From: Pseudomonadota bacterium
GTDB lineage: Bacteria; Desulfobacterota; Desulfobacteria; Desulfobacterales; Desulfobacteraceae
DNA: 22,088 nt
Assembly: GCA_018812385.1 (NCBI GenBank)
Contig: JAHJDU010000441.1
Location: 1 to 22,088 of the forward strand
Reading direction: 5' to 3'
Part shown: one piece after another, positions 1 to 9,072 of the stretch
How positions within the stretch are numbered: the first letter of the stretch is position 1
Layout of the letters: each line of letters starts with the position of its first letter
Made by a program: the position numbers and the translations under genes
The notes under the pieces: generated by a model
What the model was told of the DNA's origin: nothing
What the model saw: only the letters and a program-made list of their open reading frames with translations
The model's database searches: none

Positions 1-602
1 AACATGGACAGGTCAATACGGGCACCAGCTCCTGTGACAGCCCGTTTAAAGAGTGCTTTCATTAAAAGCCCGTATCCGTGTTCACTGGTTCCCATGTCCG
101 GCAGCGGAATTCCTAAGACCTGGGGGTCGCCCGCGGCTTCGCCCGTGAGTTCCATCAATCCAGATCTTGCCTGAAGGATGGGATCATACGCCCCTTCATT
201 GGAATCAGGGCCAAACCCTGTAAGTCCCAGCCAGATGATATCCGGTTTGATTTCTTTCATTAATTCGTAGGCAATACCAAGTTTCTCATAATTTTTCGGC
301 AATTGGTTGGTGATAAAAATATCGACATCAAGCTTGCGGATCAGTTTTTTGAATATTTCCTGACCCTTGGGATCAGCCATATTTAAGGTCAAAGCTTTTT
401 TTCCTGAATTGATGCACAGAAAATAGGAGTTCATTCTTTCTTCTTTCAGGACGTTTTCTCCGATGAACCTGTTGGGATCTCCGTATACCGGGTGTTCCAG
501 TTTTACAACGGTCATCCCGTCTTGAGCCAGTCTGTATGTGAGATAGGGGGCAACCGTTGCCTGCTCAAGGGATAATACCGTTAGGTCTTTAAAAAGTTTC
601 AT
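1..602 (-). CDS. Family III (CaiB/BaiF) CoA-transferase, N-terminal part
   Basis: This is the first 200 residues of a CoA-transferase that moves CoA between carboxylic acids; the rest lies beyond the window's left edge. The N-terminus (MKLFKDLTVLSLEQATVAP, then YLTYRLAQDGMTVVKLEHP) is the usual Rossmann-like start of the CaiB/BaiF family. It is followed by the family motifs NSGKKALTLNMADPKG, DIFITNQLP, DIIWLGLTGFGPD, DPILQARSGLMELTGE and the IDLSM stretch near the edge. The family's catalytic Asp would be expected around residue 165-170, in the stretch reading LPDMGTSEHGYG. The ATG at 602 is preceded by GGAGA. The gene has its own promoter/operator at 647-684, of the same type as those before iorA and the carboxyltransferase, so it is probably co-regulated with them. 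It could activate the pathway substrate or recycle CoA from an intermediate; the substrate cannot be read from sequence. Confidence 0.9.
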   Translation of the reverse strand, partial: MKLFKDLTVLSLEQATVAPYLTYRLAQDGMTVVKLEHPVYGDPNRFIGENVLKEERMNSYFLCINSGKKALTLNMADPKGQEIFKKLIRKLDVDIFITNQLPKNYEKLGIAYELMKEIKPDIIWLGLTGFGPDSNEGAYDPILQARSGLMELTGEAAGDPQVLGIPLPDMGTSEHGYGLLMKALFKRAVTGAGARIDLSM

Positions 603-646
603 AAATTTCTCCATATATAATATATCAAATTTACTATCTTTAAATA

Positions 647-684
647 TTGTATCCGGTATACTGTATACAATATTTCCGTGTCAA
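647..684 (-). promoter_or_regulatory. Promoter with overlapping palindromic operator (site 1), upstream of the CoA-transferase
   Basis: On the minus strand there is a TTGACA -35 (684-679), an 18-base spacer and a TATACC -10 (660-655). A GTATAC-N-GTATAC palindrome centred on 662 covers the spacer end and the -10, and a diverged second half (TTGTATCC, 647-654) lies beyond it. The layout is the same base for base as at sites 2 and 3. The palindrome type resembles GntR/FCD-family operators (inference); binding here would block RNA polymerase. Confidence 0.7.
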
Positions 685-716
685 GATATATTTCGTATAA
701 TATTGCCATAATTCAG

Positions 717-1289
717 CTAATTTGCCATTGCCATTTTTCTGCCGGTCTCATAGCAGGCATCAAAAATCCTGAGATTCTTTTCTTTAAAAGGTCCGGGACT
801 CATATCATCCACTGTGGCCCTTAGATCATCCGCACTCAAAGGACCGAAACCAAAGGCTGCATAAAAAGCCACCATAGCGAGGTTTGTTGACCTGGGAGAT
901 CCGAGTTCCATTGCTTTTTTGGCAGCTTCCATAGCCCTGGATTCGATATCATTTTTTTCAAGATAAGCTGTCACCCGCTCATCCGGGAATAGTTTGGAAG
1001 ATGCATTGGCAAACAATTTTCCGCCTTTTTTCAGGTATGGCAGATATCTATAGGCCTCGGACTCGTCCATGGATAACAGAAAATCTGCTGCACCGGCCCG
1101 GATAAGGCTGGATCGTGCCTCCCCGATTCTTAAATGCGATACAACAGACCCGCCCCGCTGAGCCATGCCATGGGTTTCAGCGCCTAAAATATTATATCCT
1201 TTATTTAAAGCCGTGGTGGCCAATACCTTTGTCATAAAAAGGATTCCCTGTCCGCCCAGACCGGTTAATACATAATTGATCGTCTTCAT
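717..1289 (-). CDS. iorB: Indolepyruvate:ferredoxin oxidoreductase, beta subunit
   Basis: This is the small subunit (190 aa, the usual size) of the IorAB 2-oxoacid:ferredoxin oxidoreductase. The complex oxidatively decarboxylates aryl- or similar 2-oxoacids to the acyl-CoA, releasing CO2 and reducing ferredoxin in the cytoplasm. It shows the gamma-type pyruvate:ferredoxin oxidoreductase domain: the N-terminal nucleotide-fold motif GLGGQG (residues 10-15), then TKVLATTALNKGYNILGAETHGMAQRGG split over residues 20-47, where the AETHGMAQRGG stretch is strongly conserved in IorB. It starts 23 bases after the iorA stop, in the same order as in known ior operons, and so is surely translated from the same mRNA. 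No sequence oddity was seen. Confidence 0.93.
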   Translation of the reverse strand: MKTINYVLTGLGGQGILFMTKVLATTALNKGYNILGAETHGMAQRGGSVVSHLRIGEARSSLIRAGAADFLLSMDESEAYRYLPYLKKGGKLFANASSKLFPDERVTAYLEKNDIESRAMEAAKKAMELGSPRSTNLAMVAFYAAFGFGPLSADDLRATVDDMSPGPFKEKNLRIFDACYETGRKMAMAN

Positions 1290-1312
1290 AAGTGTTTTTC
1301 TCCGTAAATATT

Positions 1313-3172
1313 TTATGCTCTTTCAACCGCATCCCGCGGGCAGATCTGTAAACAGACACCACACTCGGCACAAAGCACTTTGTTTATTGCAGTTTTTCCA
1401 TTTTCTTTATCCTGATACATGGCAGGACACTCAAATCGAGTGTGACAGAATCCGCATTCATCACATTCATCAGTTATCTTTACCTTGATCTTTTCAGGAA
1501 TAGCCTCATCCCTGAATCCAATCACGCAGGGGTGGCGGGAAATGATCACGGCAATGCCGCCGTCAGGATCATTCACATAATCTGCCGCATCCTTTATTGT
1601 CTGGATCATATTTTTCGTATCAAAAGGGTCAACTACTTTTAAGTATTTAATACCGCATCCTTTGACAATGGTCTCGAGGGCAATGGCATTGCCTTTTGAG
1701 CCATCTACACGATTACCCTGGGTAATGGACGGCTGCATGCCCGTCATTGCCGTGATATGGTTGTCTAGGATCACAAGAATAAACCTGGAATTATTGTATA
1801 CCGCATTGATCAGGCCTGTTGTGCCGGAATGGAAAAAAGTGGAGTCCCCCATGGTGGCCACAATGGGTTTTTTTACACCATCCTGGATATAGGCGTTCCA
1901 GAATCCCGATGCCATGGTAATCCCGGCCCCCATGTCAAGGACCGTGTCCACAACTCCCAGGTTGCTGCCAAGGGTGTAACATCCGATGTCAGATGGGAAA
2001 ATGGCCTTGGGCAGGGCTTTTCTGATGGAATAAAACGATGCCCTGTGGGGACAGCCAGGACACAGGGTCGGTTTTCTGATGGGAAGCTCAAGACCGCCCA
2101 CAAGCTCGAAGGCCTCCATGCCGCAGCCATGATCTGACAAAGGAGAAAGTTTGCAGTCCAAAAGGGCCTTGTTCAACACCCCTTCGATTTTTTCCGGCAC
2201 AAGCTCACCTTCCATGGGCACATGGCCCGTGAGTCGTCCCAGGGTTTTGTGCTTATCCCTTAACATATATTCAATCACAGTGTCGGTCTCTTCAATCACC
2301 AATACCTTGTCACAGGCATCCATGAATTCACTGCTAAGTTTTTCCGGGAAAGGATAGGGCGCACCCAGTTTCAGGATCGGGATATCAGCTCTTTCATATT
2401 CTTCAAACATATCCTGAATCACACTTGAGGGAACACCACCTGTTACAACACCAAACGGATAGGATCTTCCCTTTTCAAGTGTATGCATATTAAAAGGTGT
2501 CAGGGTATTGAATTTCTCACTGATTTTCACATGTTTTTCATTCAATGCCTTGTGCTGCAAAAACCTGAACTTTGGCGTGGATGCCCAACGACTTGGCTCC
2601 CGTTTAAAATCAGCCTTGGTCAAATTACTCTCAAGAACGTCGTATTTGATATTCTGCCGTGCATGGCAGATCCTGATGGCAGGTCTTACCATCACAGGCA
2701 CCTGGAATTCTTCGGAAATATCAAAGGCGACCTTAATCATTTCCCTTGCCTCTTCAGGGCTTGAAGGATCAAACACTGGCACTTTGCCCAGACGTGCCAT
2801 TAGCCGTGAATCCTGCTCCGTCTGGGAGGAATGGGGTCCAGGGTCATCACAGGAGATAATCACAAGTCCGCCAATGTTGCCGATATAGGCCGCAGACATA
2901 AAAGAGTCTGCCGCCACATTCAGGCCCACCATTTTCATGCAGCAGGCAGCCCTTTTGCCGGATATAGCAGCAGCAAAAGCATTGTCAAAGGCGACTTTTT
3001 CATTAATAGACCATTCAATGCTGGTGTTCAGGTTATAAGCTTTGGAAAACCGGACAACCTCGGGAAGGATTTCGCTAGACGGGGTCCCGGGATATGAGGT
3101 CATGATCTGGCAGCCGGCCTCTAAAATCCCAAGAGCGATGGCGCCGTTTCCTAATAAAAACTCTTCTTTCAT
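1313..3172 (-). CDS. iorA: Indolepyruvate:ferredoxin oxidoreductase, alpha subunit
   Basis: This is the catalytic subunit (619 aa, normal for the family) of IorAB, which binds thiamine diphosphate and passes electrons to ferredoxin. The N-terminal pyrimidine-binding domain begins with MTSYPGTPSSEI (residues 24-35). The PP-binding domain has CPGCPHR (371-377) and the ThDP/Mg motif GDSTFFHSGTTG (442-453), ending near LDN (469-471). The C-terminus holds two [4Fe-4S] motifs: Cys570, 573, 576, 582 and Cys601, 604, 607, 611. The ATG is preceded by a GAGGATC ribosome site. Promoter site 2 lies about 260 bases upstream, behind an unusual leader. Known substrates of the family are indolepyruvate, phenylpyruvate and hydroxyphenylpyruvate; in this operon it may act on a pathway-specific 2-oxoacid, or supply reduced ferredoxin. 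The substrate is not determinable here. Confidence 0.95.
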   Translation of the reverse strand: MKEEFLLGNGAIALGILEAGCQIMTSYPGTPSSEILPEVVRFSKAYNLNTSIEWSINEKVAFDNAFAAAISGKRAACCMKMVGLNVAADSFMSAAYIGNIGGLVIISCDDPGPHSSQTEQDSRLMARLGKVPVFDPSSPEEAREMIKVAFDISEEFQVPVMVRPAIRICHARQNIKYDVLESNLTKADFKREPSRWASTPKFRFLQHKALNEKHVKISEKFNTLTPFNMHTLEKGRSYPFGVVTGGVPSSVIQDMFEEYERADIPILKLGAPYPFPEKLSSEFMDACDKVLVIEETDTVIEYMLRDKHKTLGRLTGHVPMEGELVPEKIEGVLNKALLDCKLSPLSDHGCGMEAFELVGGLELPIRKPTLCPGCPHRASFYSIRKALPKAIFPSDIGCYTLGSNLGVVDTVLDMGAGITMASGFWNAYIQDGVKKPIVATMGDSTFFHSGTTGLINAVYNNSRFILVILDNHITAMTGMQPSITQGNRVDGSKGNAIALETIVKGCGIKYLKVVDPFDTKNMIQTIKDAADYVNDPDGGIAVIISRHPCVIGFRDEAIPEKIKVKITDECDECGFCHTRFECPAMYQDKENGKTAINKVLCAECGVCLQICPRDAVERA

Positions 3173-3289
3173 TATAAGATCCTCAACAAAATTTTAAGTC
3201 AAAAGGATTAAAGATCGCATCACTGCAATAAAGCGATAAAATAACTAACAATGATGGAGAATGACCAACCGCTACGAATTTAATCTGTG

Positions 3290-3382
3290 TCAGACAGCAT
3301 TCAGGGCAGGCCAGTAGATGAGAAGAGGCGTAGCAGTTGTGTGTTTAGCAGGTAAAGCATTACGATTTTTGCAAGGTTCCAT
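3290..3382 (-). other. 30-codon leader ORF or vestigial gene start downstream of promoter site 2
   Basis: A 30-residue frame starts MEPCKNRNALPAKH and ends in TGA. Its upstream stretch, ATAAATGGAGAAGTTTATG, nearly matches that of the CoA-transferase at 602 (ATATATGGAGAAATTTATG). The distance from the TTGACA to the ATG is 84 bases here and 82 there. The codons after the ATG then diverge. It therefore looks like a copy of the CoA-transferase promoter and start whose gene body was lost, leaving iorA behind the promoter. It could instead be a translated leader peptide. No family is recognised for the peptide. Confidence 0.3.
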
Positions 3383-3428
3383 AAACTTCTCCATTTATAA
3401 AACAAATAAGGTCAGCTGCAATAACAAT

Positions 3429-3466
3429 TCGTATACAGTGTACGGTATGCAATTGTTCAATGTCAA
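3429..3466 (-). promoter_or_regulatory. Promoter with overlapping operator (site 2), upstream of iorAB
   Basis: Read leftwards there is TTGACA (3466-3461), an 18-base spacer and TACACT (3442-3437), the best -10 of the three sites. The operator-like stretch is centred on 3444 (GTGTACGGTATGCAATT on the plus strand) and is an imperfect palindrome. A second, overlapping GTATACAGTGTAC half-match lies on its left. Aligned with the reverse complement of site 1, 19 of 23 positions are identical. It most likely drives iorA and iorB. Confidence 0.65.
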
Positions 3467-3615
3467 GAATTATTTTTCTAAAAAGTATCCCATTTTTTTA
3501 GCAACTTCACGATGCAAAGAACTGGCCTATGATTGCTTGAGTTAAAAAGCTTATGCCGGACGTAATTGCTTCGATCCTTTTTCATATTGTCTTAGTAATA
3601 TTTATTGGGTTGAGC

Positions 3616-5346
3616 TTATTCGGATTCTTCCCTGCACTTAAATCGAAGAGATTCAGTGGCTTGTTTATCTATATTAAGATTTTTATCCAGAATCACTTTG
3701 TAATTTTTCAGAGCAGATTGGATACTGATTTTATTATTAATCACATCCTGCCGCACTGCTTCCAGATCCCTTTCTTCGGGTGGTCCATACCCCCCACTTC
3801 CCGGCAACCGTATACTAAGGAGATCACCTGATTTAATTTGACCTACACCCTTTGATTTGCATTTTTTTTCCATTGGAGTTCCGGGATTCAAAATAAGACT
3901 GCTCATGCTGCCATCCTTGCCGCCGAAAATACCCAAAGGCCTGAATTTCTGACGATCAGAATAACGTGCCCAGGTCACATCTGTAAGAAACCTGATATCC
4001 CTGCGGGTGGAAACCCCGCCTCTGTATTTTCCTGCTCCTCCTGAATTTTTAATAAATTCATACCGCTCTATCATTACAGGATATTCCAGTTCTGCCGCCT
4101 CAACAGGCGTATTCATGAAGCGGCCAAGATGTAAATCCTGTCCATCAGGTCCATCCTTATCCGGTCTTGCACCGCCGCCGCCGCCTTGAATTTCAATATA
4201 ACTAAAACGTTTTTTGGTTTCCGGATGAATCCCGGTAAAATTGTTTGTACAGGCTTGACCATGGCTGCCGGCAAGGACCCGTTTGGGAACAACTTTGCTC
4301 ATAGCCCTTAACATGGCCTCCACAATTTTAGTCATGGTCTGGCTTCTGGCTGTGACACCGGCTGGGAGGAGAGGGTTTGTAATCAGGCCTTCCCTGCTGG
4401 ACACTTCAATGGGCCTGAACGTCCCTGAATTCAGCGCCATATACGGGTCAATTATTGCCACCATGGTGTAAAAAACGCCGCCCTTGGTACAGGACCAGGG
4501 GGAATTTACATTACCTTTAGTTTGAGGGCTGCTGCCTTCAAAATCAACTTTCATTCCATCGCCTTTTATATGGATATTCACTTGAACTTTCACAGGGATG
4601 TCGACACATCCGTCATCATCCAAATAATCGATACCAGTATAATCACCATCTGGAACTGACTCAATAAAGTGACGTACTTTTTTCTCAGTATAATCAGAAA
4701 GCATTGTTGTACATTCTTGAAAAATATCCAGACCGTATTTGGTTATCAAAGCTTTAATCCTCTCAACTCCGATCATTGTTGTTGCGGCCTGGGCTCTTAT
4801 GTCCTCCATAGTTTTTTCAGGGATCCGGATATTATTTGAAATCAGATCAAAAATTTGAGAATCTTCCTTTCCTTTTTGATAGAGCTTAACAAAAGGGATT
4901 CGAAGACCTTCCTGATAAATTTCAGTTAATCCGCCTGCAACACCTCCGGGCACTGCTCCGCCCATATCAAGTTGATGAGCGATATTGGCCACAAAAGCAA
5001 CCACTTTCTTCCCCACCAACACAGGTGATAAAAGCTGCACATCAAGAAGATGTTGCCCGCCAAGGTATGGATCATTACAGATAATTATATCTCCGTCATT
5101 AAACTCTTTAACTTTTTTAATCATATTAACTGCGGTTTCCGGAAGACTGAATATCATCAGAGGGCAAAGATGCGCCTGGGCAAGAATACCTCCATCAGCA
5201 TCTAATACACCGCAGTTTATATCCATAATTTCTTTGACGATTGTTGTTCGTCCCATCCTCATCAGGTTATAACCCATATCGTCTGCTACAGCCTCTAATC
5301 CGTATCGTATGACCTGCATGGTTATAGCATCTGCCTTGTATTTCAT
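3616..5346 (-). CDS. hyuB: Hydantoinase B/oxoprolinase-type subunit (HyuB family)
   Basis: A 576-residue protein of the HyuB family, which with HyuA forms ATP-dependent enzymes: N-methylhydantoinase, 5-oxoprolinase, or acetone/acetophenone carboxylase. Family marks seen are the N-terminal DAITMQVIRYGLEAVADDMG, the metal-binding type motif NDPYLGGQHLLD (residues 91-102), AHQLDMGG (123-130), and the glycine-rich GGGGGARPDKDGPDG stretch (around residues 390-405). The C-terminal part has EFIKNSGGAGKYRGG and LPGSGGYGPPEERD, both usual for the family. The gene starts 17 bases after hyuA, with a GGGAGGAAACC ribosome site. No zinc-binding third subunit of acetone carboxylase type is present nearby, so a cyclic-amide hydrolase or a two-subunit carboxylase is more likely than classical acetone carboxylase (inference). 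Confidence 0.92.
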   Translation of the reverse strand: MKYKADAITMQVIRYGLEAVADDMGYNLMRMGRTTIVKEIMDINCGVLDADGGILAQAHLCPLMIFSLPETAVNMIKKVKEFNDGDIIICNDPYLGGQHLLDVQLLSPVLVGKKVVAFVANIAHQLDMGGAVPGGVAGGLTEIYQEGLRIPFVKLYQKGKEDSQIFDLISNNIRIPEKTMEDIRAQAATTMIGVERIKALITKYGLDIFQECTTMLSDYTEKKVRHFIESVPDGDYTGIDYLDDDGCVDIPVKVQVNIHIKGDGMKVDFEGSSPQTKGNVNSPWSCTKGGVFYTMVAIIDPYMALNSGTFRPIEVSSREGLITNPLLPAGVTARSQTMTKIVEAMLRAMSKVVPKRVLAGSHGQACTNNFTGIHPETKKRFSYIEIQGGGGGARPDKDGPDGQDLHLGRFMNTPVEAAELEYPVMIERYEFIKNSGGAGKYRGGVSTRRDIRFLTDVTWARYSDRQKFRPLGIFGGKDGSMSSLILNPGTPMEKKCKSKGVGQIKSGDLLSIRLPGSGGYGPPEERDLEAVRQDVINNKISIQSALKNYKVILDKNLNIDKQATESLRFKCREESE

Positions 5347-5363
5347 GGTTTCCTCCCTGTTCT

Positions 5364-7439
5364 CTAATGACTTTCGTGTTCAAATTCTATTATGATATTT
5401 CCAAACTCATCAATAATTCCAAAAGAGCCCGGAGGAATGAGTGTTGTGGAGATTGTCTCCTCAACAATACAAGGGCCAAATATTTTGCTCCCGGCAGACA
5501 TTAGTTTCCGTTCAAAAACTGGTGTTTTTCCCCAACCATTGTTTTCAAAATACACTTCTCTTTCACCTTTCCAGCCTTTATCTACAAGAGTAATTTCTAC
5601 TTTTTCCGGTGCAAAAGAAACTGGCCGGTTTTTTCCTTTTACTCTTACTCTCAGATTTACAAATTCCACAACTTCAAGTGGCTCAGAATAGGAATAGACC
5701 TTCTGGTGCAATTCATGGAAATTGAGAGCAATTTTTTTAATATAATCATTATCAACTTTTTTTATCGGTTCAATAGGAGCATTAAGTTCCCATGATTGCC
5801 CTTCATATCGAAGATCTACAGACCATGTCAGGTCTATGTTTTGTTCAAGAACATTTTCTTTTTTCATCTGTAGCAACGCTTCTTTCTCCATGGTCAAAAA
5901 TGTGTTTAAAAATTCATCCGGGTTGACCTGGTAATCTTTTTTAATAAAGGTTCTTACAAAATCGTGTTGAATATCTGCCACAACAAAACCGACCGCTGAA
6001 AAATTACCACTCATTGGCGGAACGATCACTCTGGCCATACTCAGGTCCCTGGCGATATCCACAGCATGCAGGGCAGCAGCTCCTCCCATTGCAACCAAAG
6101 AGAACTCTCTTAGATCATATCCTCTTTCAACGGAATTCTTGCTGATTCCTTTTGCCATGTTAGCGTTAACAATGCGCAGAATTCCGACAGCAGCTGCTTC
6201 AACACTGATGCCTAATTTATCTGCAACATGTATTTTTATTGCTTTAGTTGCCTTTTCAGGAAAAAGAGAAAGTTTCCCACCTAAAAAATATTCCGGATTT
6301 AATCGACCAAGTATCAGGTTGGCATCAGAAACAGTCGGAAGAACCCCTCCCCACCCGTAACATGCAGGCCCGGGATTGGAGCCGGCGCTTTTTGGTCCGA
6401 CATTGAGTGCTCCTGCAACATCAACCCATGCAATACTGCCTCCGCCTGCACCGATTGTTTTTAGATCCACCATAGGGAGCCTGATTGGATAGTTGCTCAC
6501 GCCTCCCCAAGTAGTAGTCTTTGGAAGATTCTTGTCGATAATCGAAATGTCGAAAGTCGTTCCGCCCATATCCGCTCCAATGGCCATTTCATTACCGGTC
6601 AAAGTACTGATAAATGCCGTTGCAATTGCTCCTCCTGCAGGGCCTGAATTAATAAGATGAGCAGCATGGTCACCAGCAACATGTGCTGCCATTGTTCCAC
6701 CGCTGCTTTGCATAATCTGAAGATTCACATTGCCGTATTTATGTTTCAACTGATCAATAAGCTTGTCCATATATTTTTTTATTACCGGACCGAGATATCC
6801 GTTCATTACCGTGGTACAGGTTCTCTCATATTCTCGAAATTCCGGACAGATTTCCGAAGAAAGAGAAACAGGAATATTTGGCAGTTCATTTTTGCAGATT
6901 TCTGAAATTCTTTTTTCATGGGTCTGATTCAAAAAAGCGAAAAGAAGTGAAATAACGATTGCTTCGACTTTATTTTCTCTGAAAACCTGGATGGCGGAAA
7001 GAACTGAACTTTCATCCAGAGGAGTATATATTTTACCCTTGCTGTCAACTCGTTCTATAACACCTTTTCTGAGAAATCTTGGCACAAGCGGCATAGGGTT
7101 GTCAGCACCGAAATCAAAGGCTGCCTCCTGTGGGCGGGCAACACGCCTGATTTCAAGAACGTCCTCAAATCCGGCCGTTGTAATAAGACCAACCTTTGCG
7201 CCCTTACCTTCAATAATAGCATTGGTTCCAATGGTTGTTCCATGGATGACATAATCAATATCATCCATTACAACACCACCAATACTGAGTATCTCTTCCA
7301 AACCGGTAAGAACGCCCTGGGTTAAATCACTATGTGTTGTAGGTGTTTTTGTATAATGGAATTTGCCGGTCAATTCATCAACCATTACAACATCTGTAAA
7401 AGTACCTCCAACATCAATCCCTATCCGCAACGTTTTCAT
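5364..7439 (-). CDS. hyuA: Hydantoinase A/oxoprolinase-type ATPase subunit (HyuA family)
   Basis: A 691-residue HyuA-family subunit with an acetate/sugar-kinase/Hsp70 (ASKHA) fold that couples ATP hydrolysis to opening a cyclic amide or to phosphorylating and carboxylating a ketone. The N-terminal domain opens with RIGIDVGGTFTD (residues 5-16) and HGTTIGTNAIIEGKG (66-80). The second phosphate motif is GADMGGTTFD (288-297), and the domain continues with IGAGGGSIAWVD (329-340) and PGPACYGWGG (356-365). The C-terminal domain begins at about residue 500. An AAGGG ribosome site precedes the ATG. It lies directly before hyuB and is the partner of that subunit. The context of ligase, acyl-CoA dehydrogenase and IorAB fits catabolism of an aromatic or heterocyclic acid rather than glutathione turnover, so 5-oxoprolinase is unlikely (inference). 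Confidence 0.93.
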   Translation of the reverse strand: MKTLRIGIDVGGTFTDVVMVDELTGKFHYTKTPTTHSDLTQGVLTGLEEILSIGGVVMDDIDYVIHGTTIGTNAIIEGKGAKVGLITTAGFEDVLEIRRVARPQEAAFDFGADNPMPLVPRFLRKGVIERVDSKGKIYTPLDESSVLSAIQVFRENKVEAIVISLLFAFLNQTHEKRISEICKNELPNIPVSLSSEICPEFREYERTCTTVMNGYLGPVIKKYMDKLIDQLKHKYGNVNLQIMQSSGGTMAAHVAGDHAAHLINSGPAGGAIATAFISTLTGNEMAIGADMGGTTFDISIIDKNLPKTTTWGGVSNYPIRLPMVDLKTIGAGGGSIAWVDVAGALNVGPKSAGSNPGPACYGWGGVLPTVSDANLILGRLNPEYFLGGKLSLFPEKATKAIKIHVADKLGISVEAAAVGILRIVNANMAKGISKNSVERGYDLREFSLVAMGGAAALHAVDIARDLSMARVIVPPMSGNFSAVGFVVADIQHDFVRTFIKKDYQVNPDEFLNTFLTMEKEALLQMKKENVLEQNIDLTWSVDLRYEGQSWELNAPIEPIKKVDNDYIKKIALNFHELHQKVYSYSEPLEVVEFVNLRVRVKGKNRPVSFAPEKVEITLVDKGWKGEREVYFENNGWGKTPVFERKLMSAGSKIFGPCIVEETISTTLIPPGSFGIIDEFGNIIIEFEHESH

Positions 7440-7536
7440 CGTTTTTTCCCTTAAGTTATCTAATCATTGTAGTATTTTCCAAAGTCAAAAATCTCTGCTG
7501 ATCATTTTTGAACAAGCCTGCAAGTTGGACACGGAA

Positions 7537-9072
7537 TTATGATTTTATCAGATCAGCTTTTTTTATTTTTCCAAGGGATGTACGGGGAAATTGCGTTTTA
7601 AAGGTCACCTTTTTGGGCCATTTATATTTTGCAAGCTTTCCGTGGCAAATGGCAATTACCTCATTATCACTTAAAGATGATCCAGGTTTTTTTATCACAA
7701 ACGCATGTCCGGTTTCACCCCATTTTTCGTCAGGAACTCCGACAACCGCAACCTCTTCAATATCGGGGTGTGTTTTAAGTATCTTTTCTACTTCAGCGGG
7801 ATATACATTTTCCCCCCCTGTTATATACATATCCCCAGCCCTGCCTGCAAGATAGAAAAAACCTTCCTCATCCATGCGGGCAAGATCGCCTGTGTGCAGA
7901 TACCCATTTTTTATGGTCTCTTCCGTTTTAACAGGATCCTGCCAATACTCTTTCATCATGATGGACCCCCGGACAACGATCTCTCCTATTTCCCCCGGCT
8001 TTGCCAGTTTTCCCAGGTCATCAAGAATACAGACTTCTGCATGAAAAACAGGCCGCCCAACAGTTCCCGGCTTTTTCAGGGGGTCTTTTTCCGAAGCCCA
8101 TAAAAGAATTGATGTTTCTGTCTGGCCCATGATTTGACGGAATGCCAGACCGGCATCCGTACATTTTTCAATCAAATCTTCCGTCAGTTTTTCGCCACCC
8201 CCGGCACAGACCTTTAAAGAAGAGATGTCTGCCCTATTTTCAGGGGCAACCTTTAACAATTCCCTGTATGCTGTAGGAACTCCTAAAAATTTTGTCACAC
8301 AATATTTTTCAATATCTTGATAAATTTTTAAAGGATCAAATTTCCGGTGAAGAATTATGGTTGCCCCTTTATAAAAAATGGGGGATGCCTGGATGAAAAG
8401 TCCGCCTGAATGGAAAAGCGGTAAAAAAATCAACATGATATCGCTGAAATGGAGTTCGAAAAATATGTCTGCGTTTAAACAATTAAAAAAAGTTTTTCTA
8501 TGGGACAGGACTGCGCCTTTTGGTTGACCTGTGGTTCCCGAAGTATACATGATCACTTGCGGCTCTTCAGGATCTGCCGGACCAAGAGACCTTGTAAGAA
8601 AGGCCCGTTGTCCGTCAAATTTAACAGTCTCCGAATTAAAATTAAAAATATTGTCATCATGATTACCATCTCCCACAACATATATTAAAATTGGAGGCAG
8701 ATAATTGCCAAGGCTAAGGGAATTTACTACACTGGTAAAATCGGCGCCATGGACAAATAACCTGGGGCGACTATTTTTAATAAAATAATCCAGCTCCAAA
8801 GCTGTTATACGAAAATTTATGGGAACAAAAATAGCACCAAGCCTGGAACATGCAAGAAACAAATCTATGAACTCGGGACAGTTATCAAGCATCACAGCCA
8901 CTCTGTCCCCTTTTTCAATACCAATTGACTGAAGCCAGCAGCTTGTTCTGTCTGCTCTTTTGCAAAGATCTCCATATCGGATTGTCTGTTCTTCAAATAT
9001 AATGGCAGGCTTATCAGGGTGAAGTTCTGCCCAACGCTGAACCCACCAGGCAATGTTCATGGATTTAATCAT
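7537..9072 (-). CDS. AMP-forming acyl-CoA synthetase (class I adenylate-forming ligase)
   Basis: A 511-residue ligase that activates a carboxylic acid to its CoA thioester through an acyl-adenylate in the cytoplasm. Core motifs in order are YTSGTTGQPKG (176-186, the ATP loop), GQTET (316-320), YLHTGD (391-396), the hinge RAGDMYITGGENVYPAEVE (411-429), and the C-terminal catalytic Lys in LGKIKK (Lys502). Overall it resembles medium/long-chain and o-succinylbenzoate-CoA ligase types; it is not the paa-type phenylacetate-CoA ligase. Initiation may be at the first Met or at Met5; the first has GAGGGGAAC in front. A C-run just upstream could pair with this ribosome site. It sits between the V4R regulator and hyuA. 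The acid substrate is probably that imported by the TRAP systems (inference). Confidence 0.93.
   Translation of the reverse strand: MIKSMNIAWWVQRWAELHPDKPAIIFEEQTIRYGDLCKRADRTSCWLQSIGIEKGDRVAVMLDNCPEFIDLFLACSRLGAIFVPINFRITALELDYFIKNSRPRLFVHGADFTSVVNSLSLGNYLPPILIYVVGDGNHDDNIFNFNSETVKFDGQRAFLTRSLGPADPEEPQVIMYTSGTTGQPKGAVLSHRKTFFNCLNADIFFELHFSDIMLIFLPLFHSGGLFIQASPIFYKGATIILHRKFDPLKIYQDIEKYCVTKFLGVPTAYRELLKVAPENRADISSLKVCAGGGEKLTEDLIEKCTDAGLAFRQIMGQTETSILLWASEKDPLKKPGTVGRPVFHAEVCILDDLGKLAKPGEIGEIVVRGSIMMKEYWQDPVKTEETIKNGYLHTGDLARMDEEGFFYLAGRAGDMYITGGENVYPAEVEKILKTHPDIEEVAVVGVPDEKWGETGHAFVIKKPGSSLSDNEVIAICHGKLAKYKWPKKVTFKTQFPRTSLGKIKKADLIKS

Larger units (their letters stand above)
3173..3615. other. 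443-base gap between hyuB and iorA holding a promoter and a fossil-like leader
   Basis: No convincing gene is present. The right part (about 3470-3615) follows the hyuB stop and shows no clear terminator hairpin. The centre holds promoter/operator site 2. The left part is a leader of about 250 bases whose first half resembles the start of the CoA-transferase gene at 602. A minus-strand frame near 3475-3535 reads HREVAKKMGYFLEK after a stop codon, which could be the decayed end of a gene, but I cannot name it. Confidence 0.5.

Noticed and set aside
3318..3545. A 75-codon plus-strand frame in the hyuB-iorA gap
   Set aside because: It runs antisense through promoter site 2 and the leader, has no recognisable domain, and its composition looks like chance.
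3616..7439. Acetone carboxylase
   Set aside because: The HyuA/HyuB pair lacks the third, small zinc-binding subunit expected beside acetone carboxylase genes, and the ligase, dehydrogenase and IorAB context points to a larger acid substrate.
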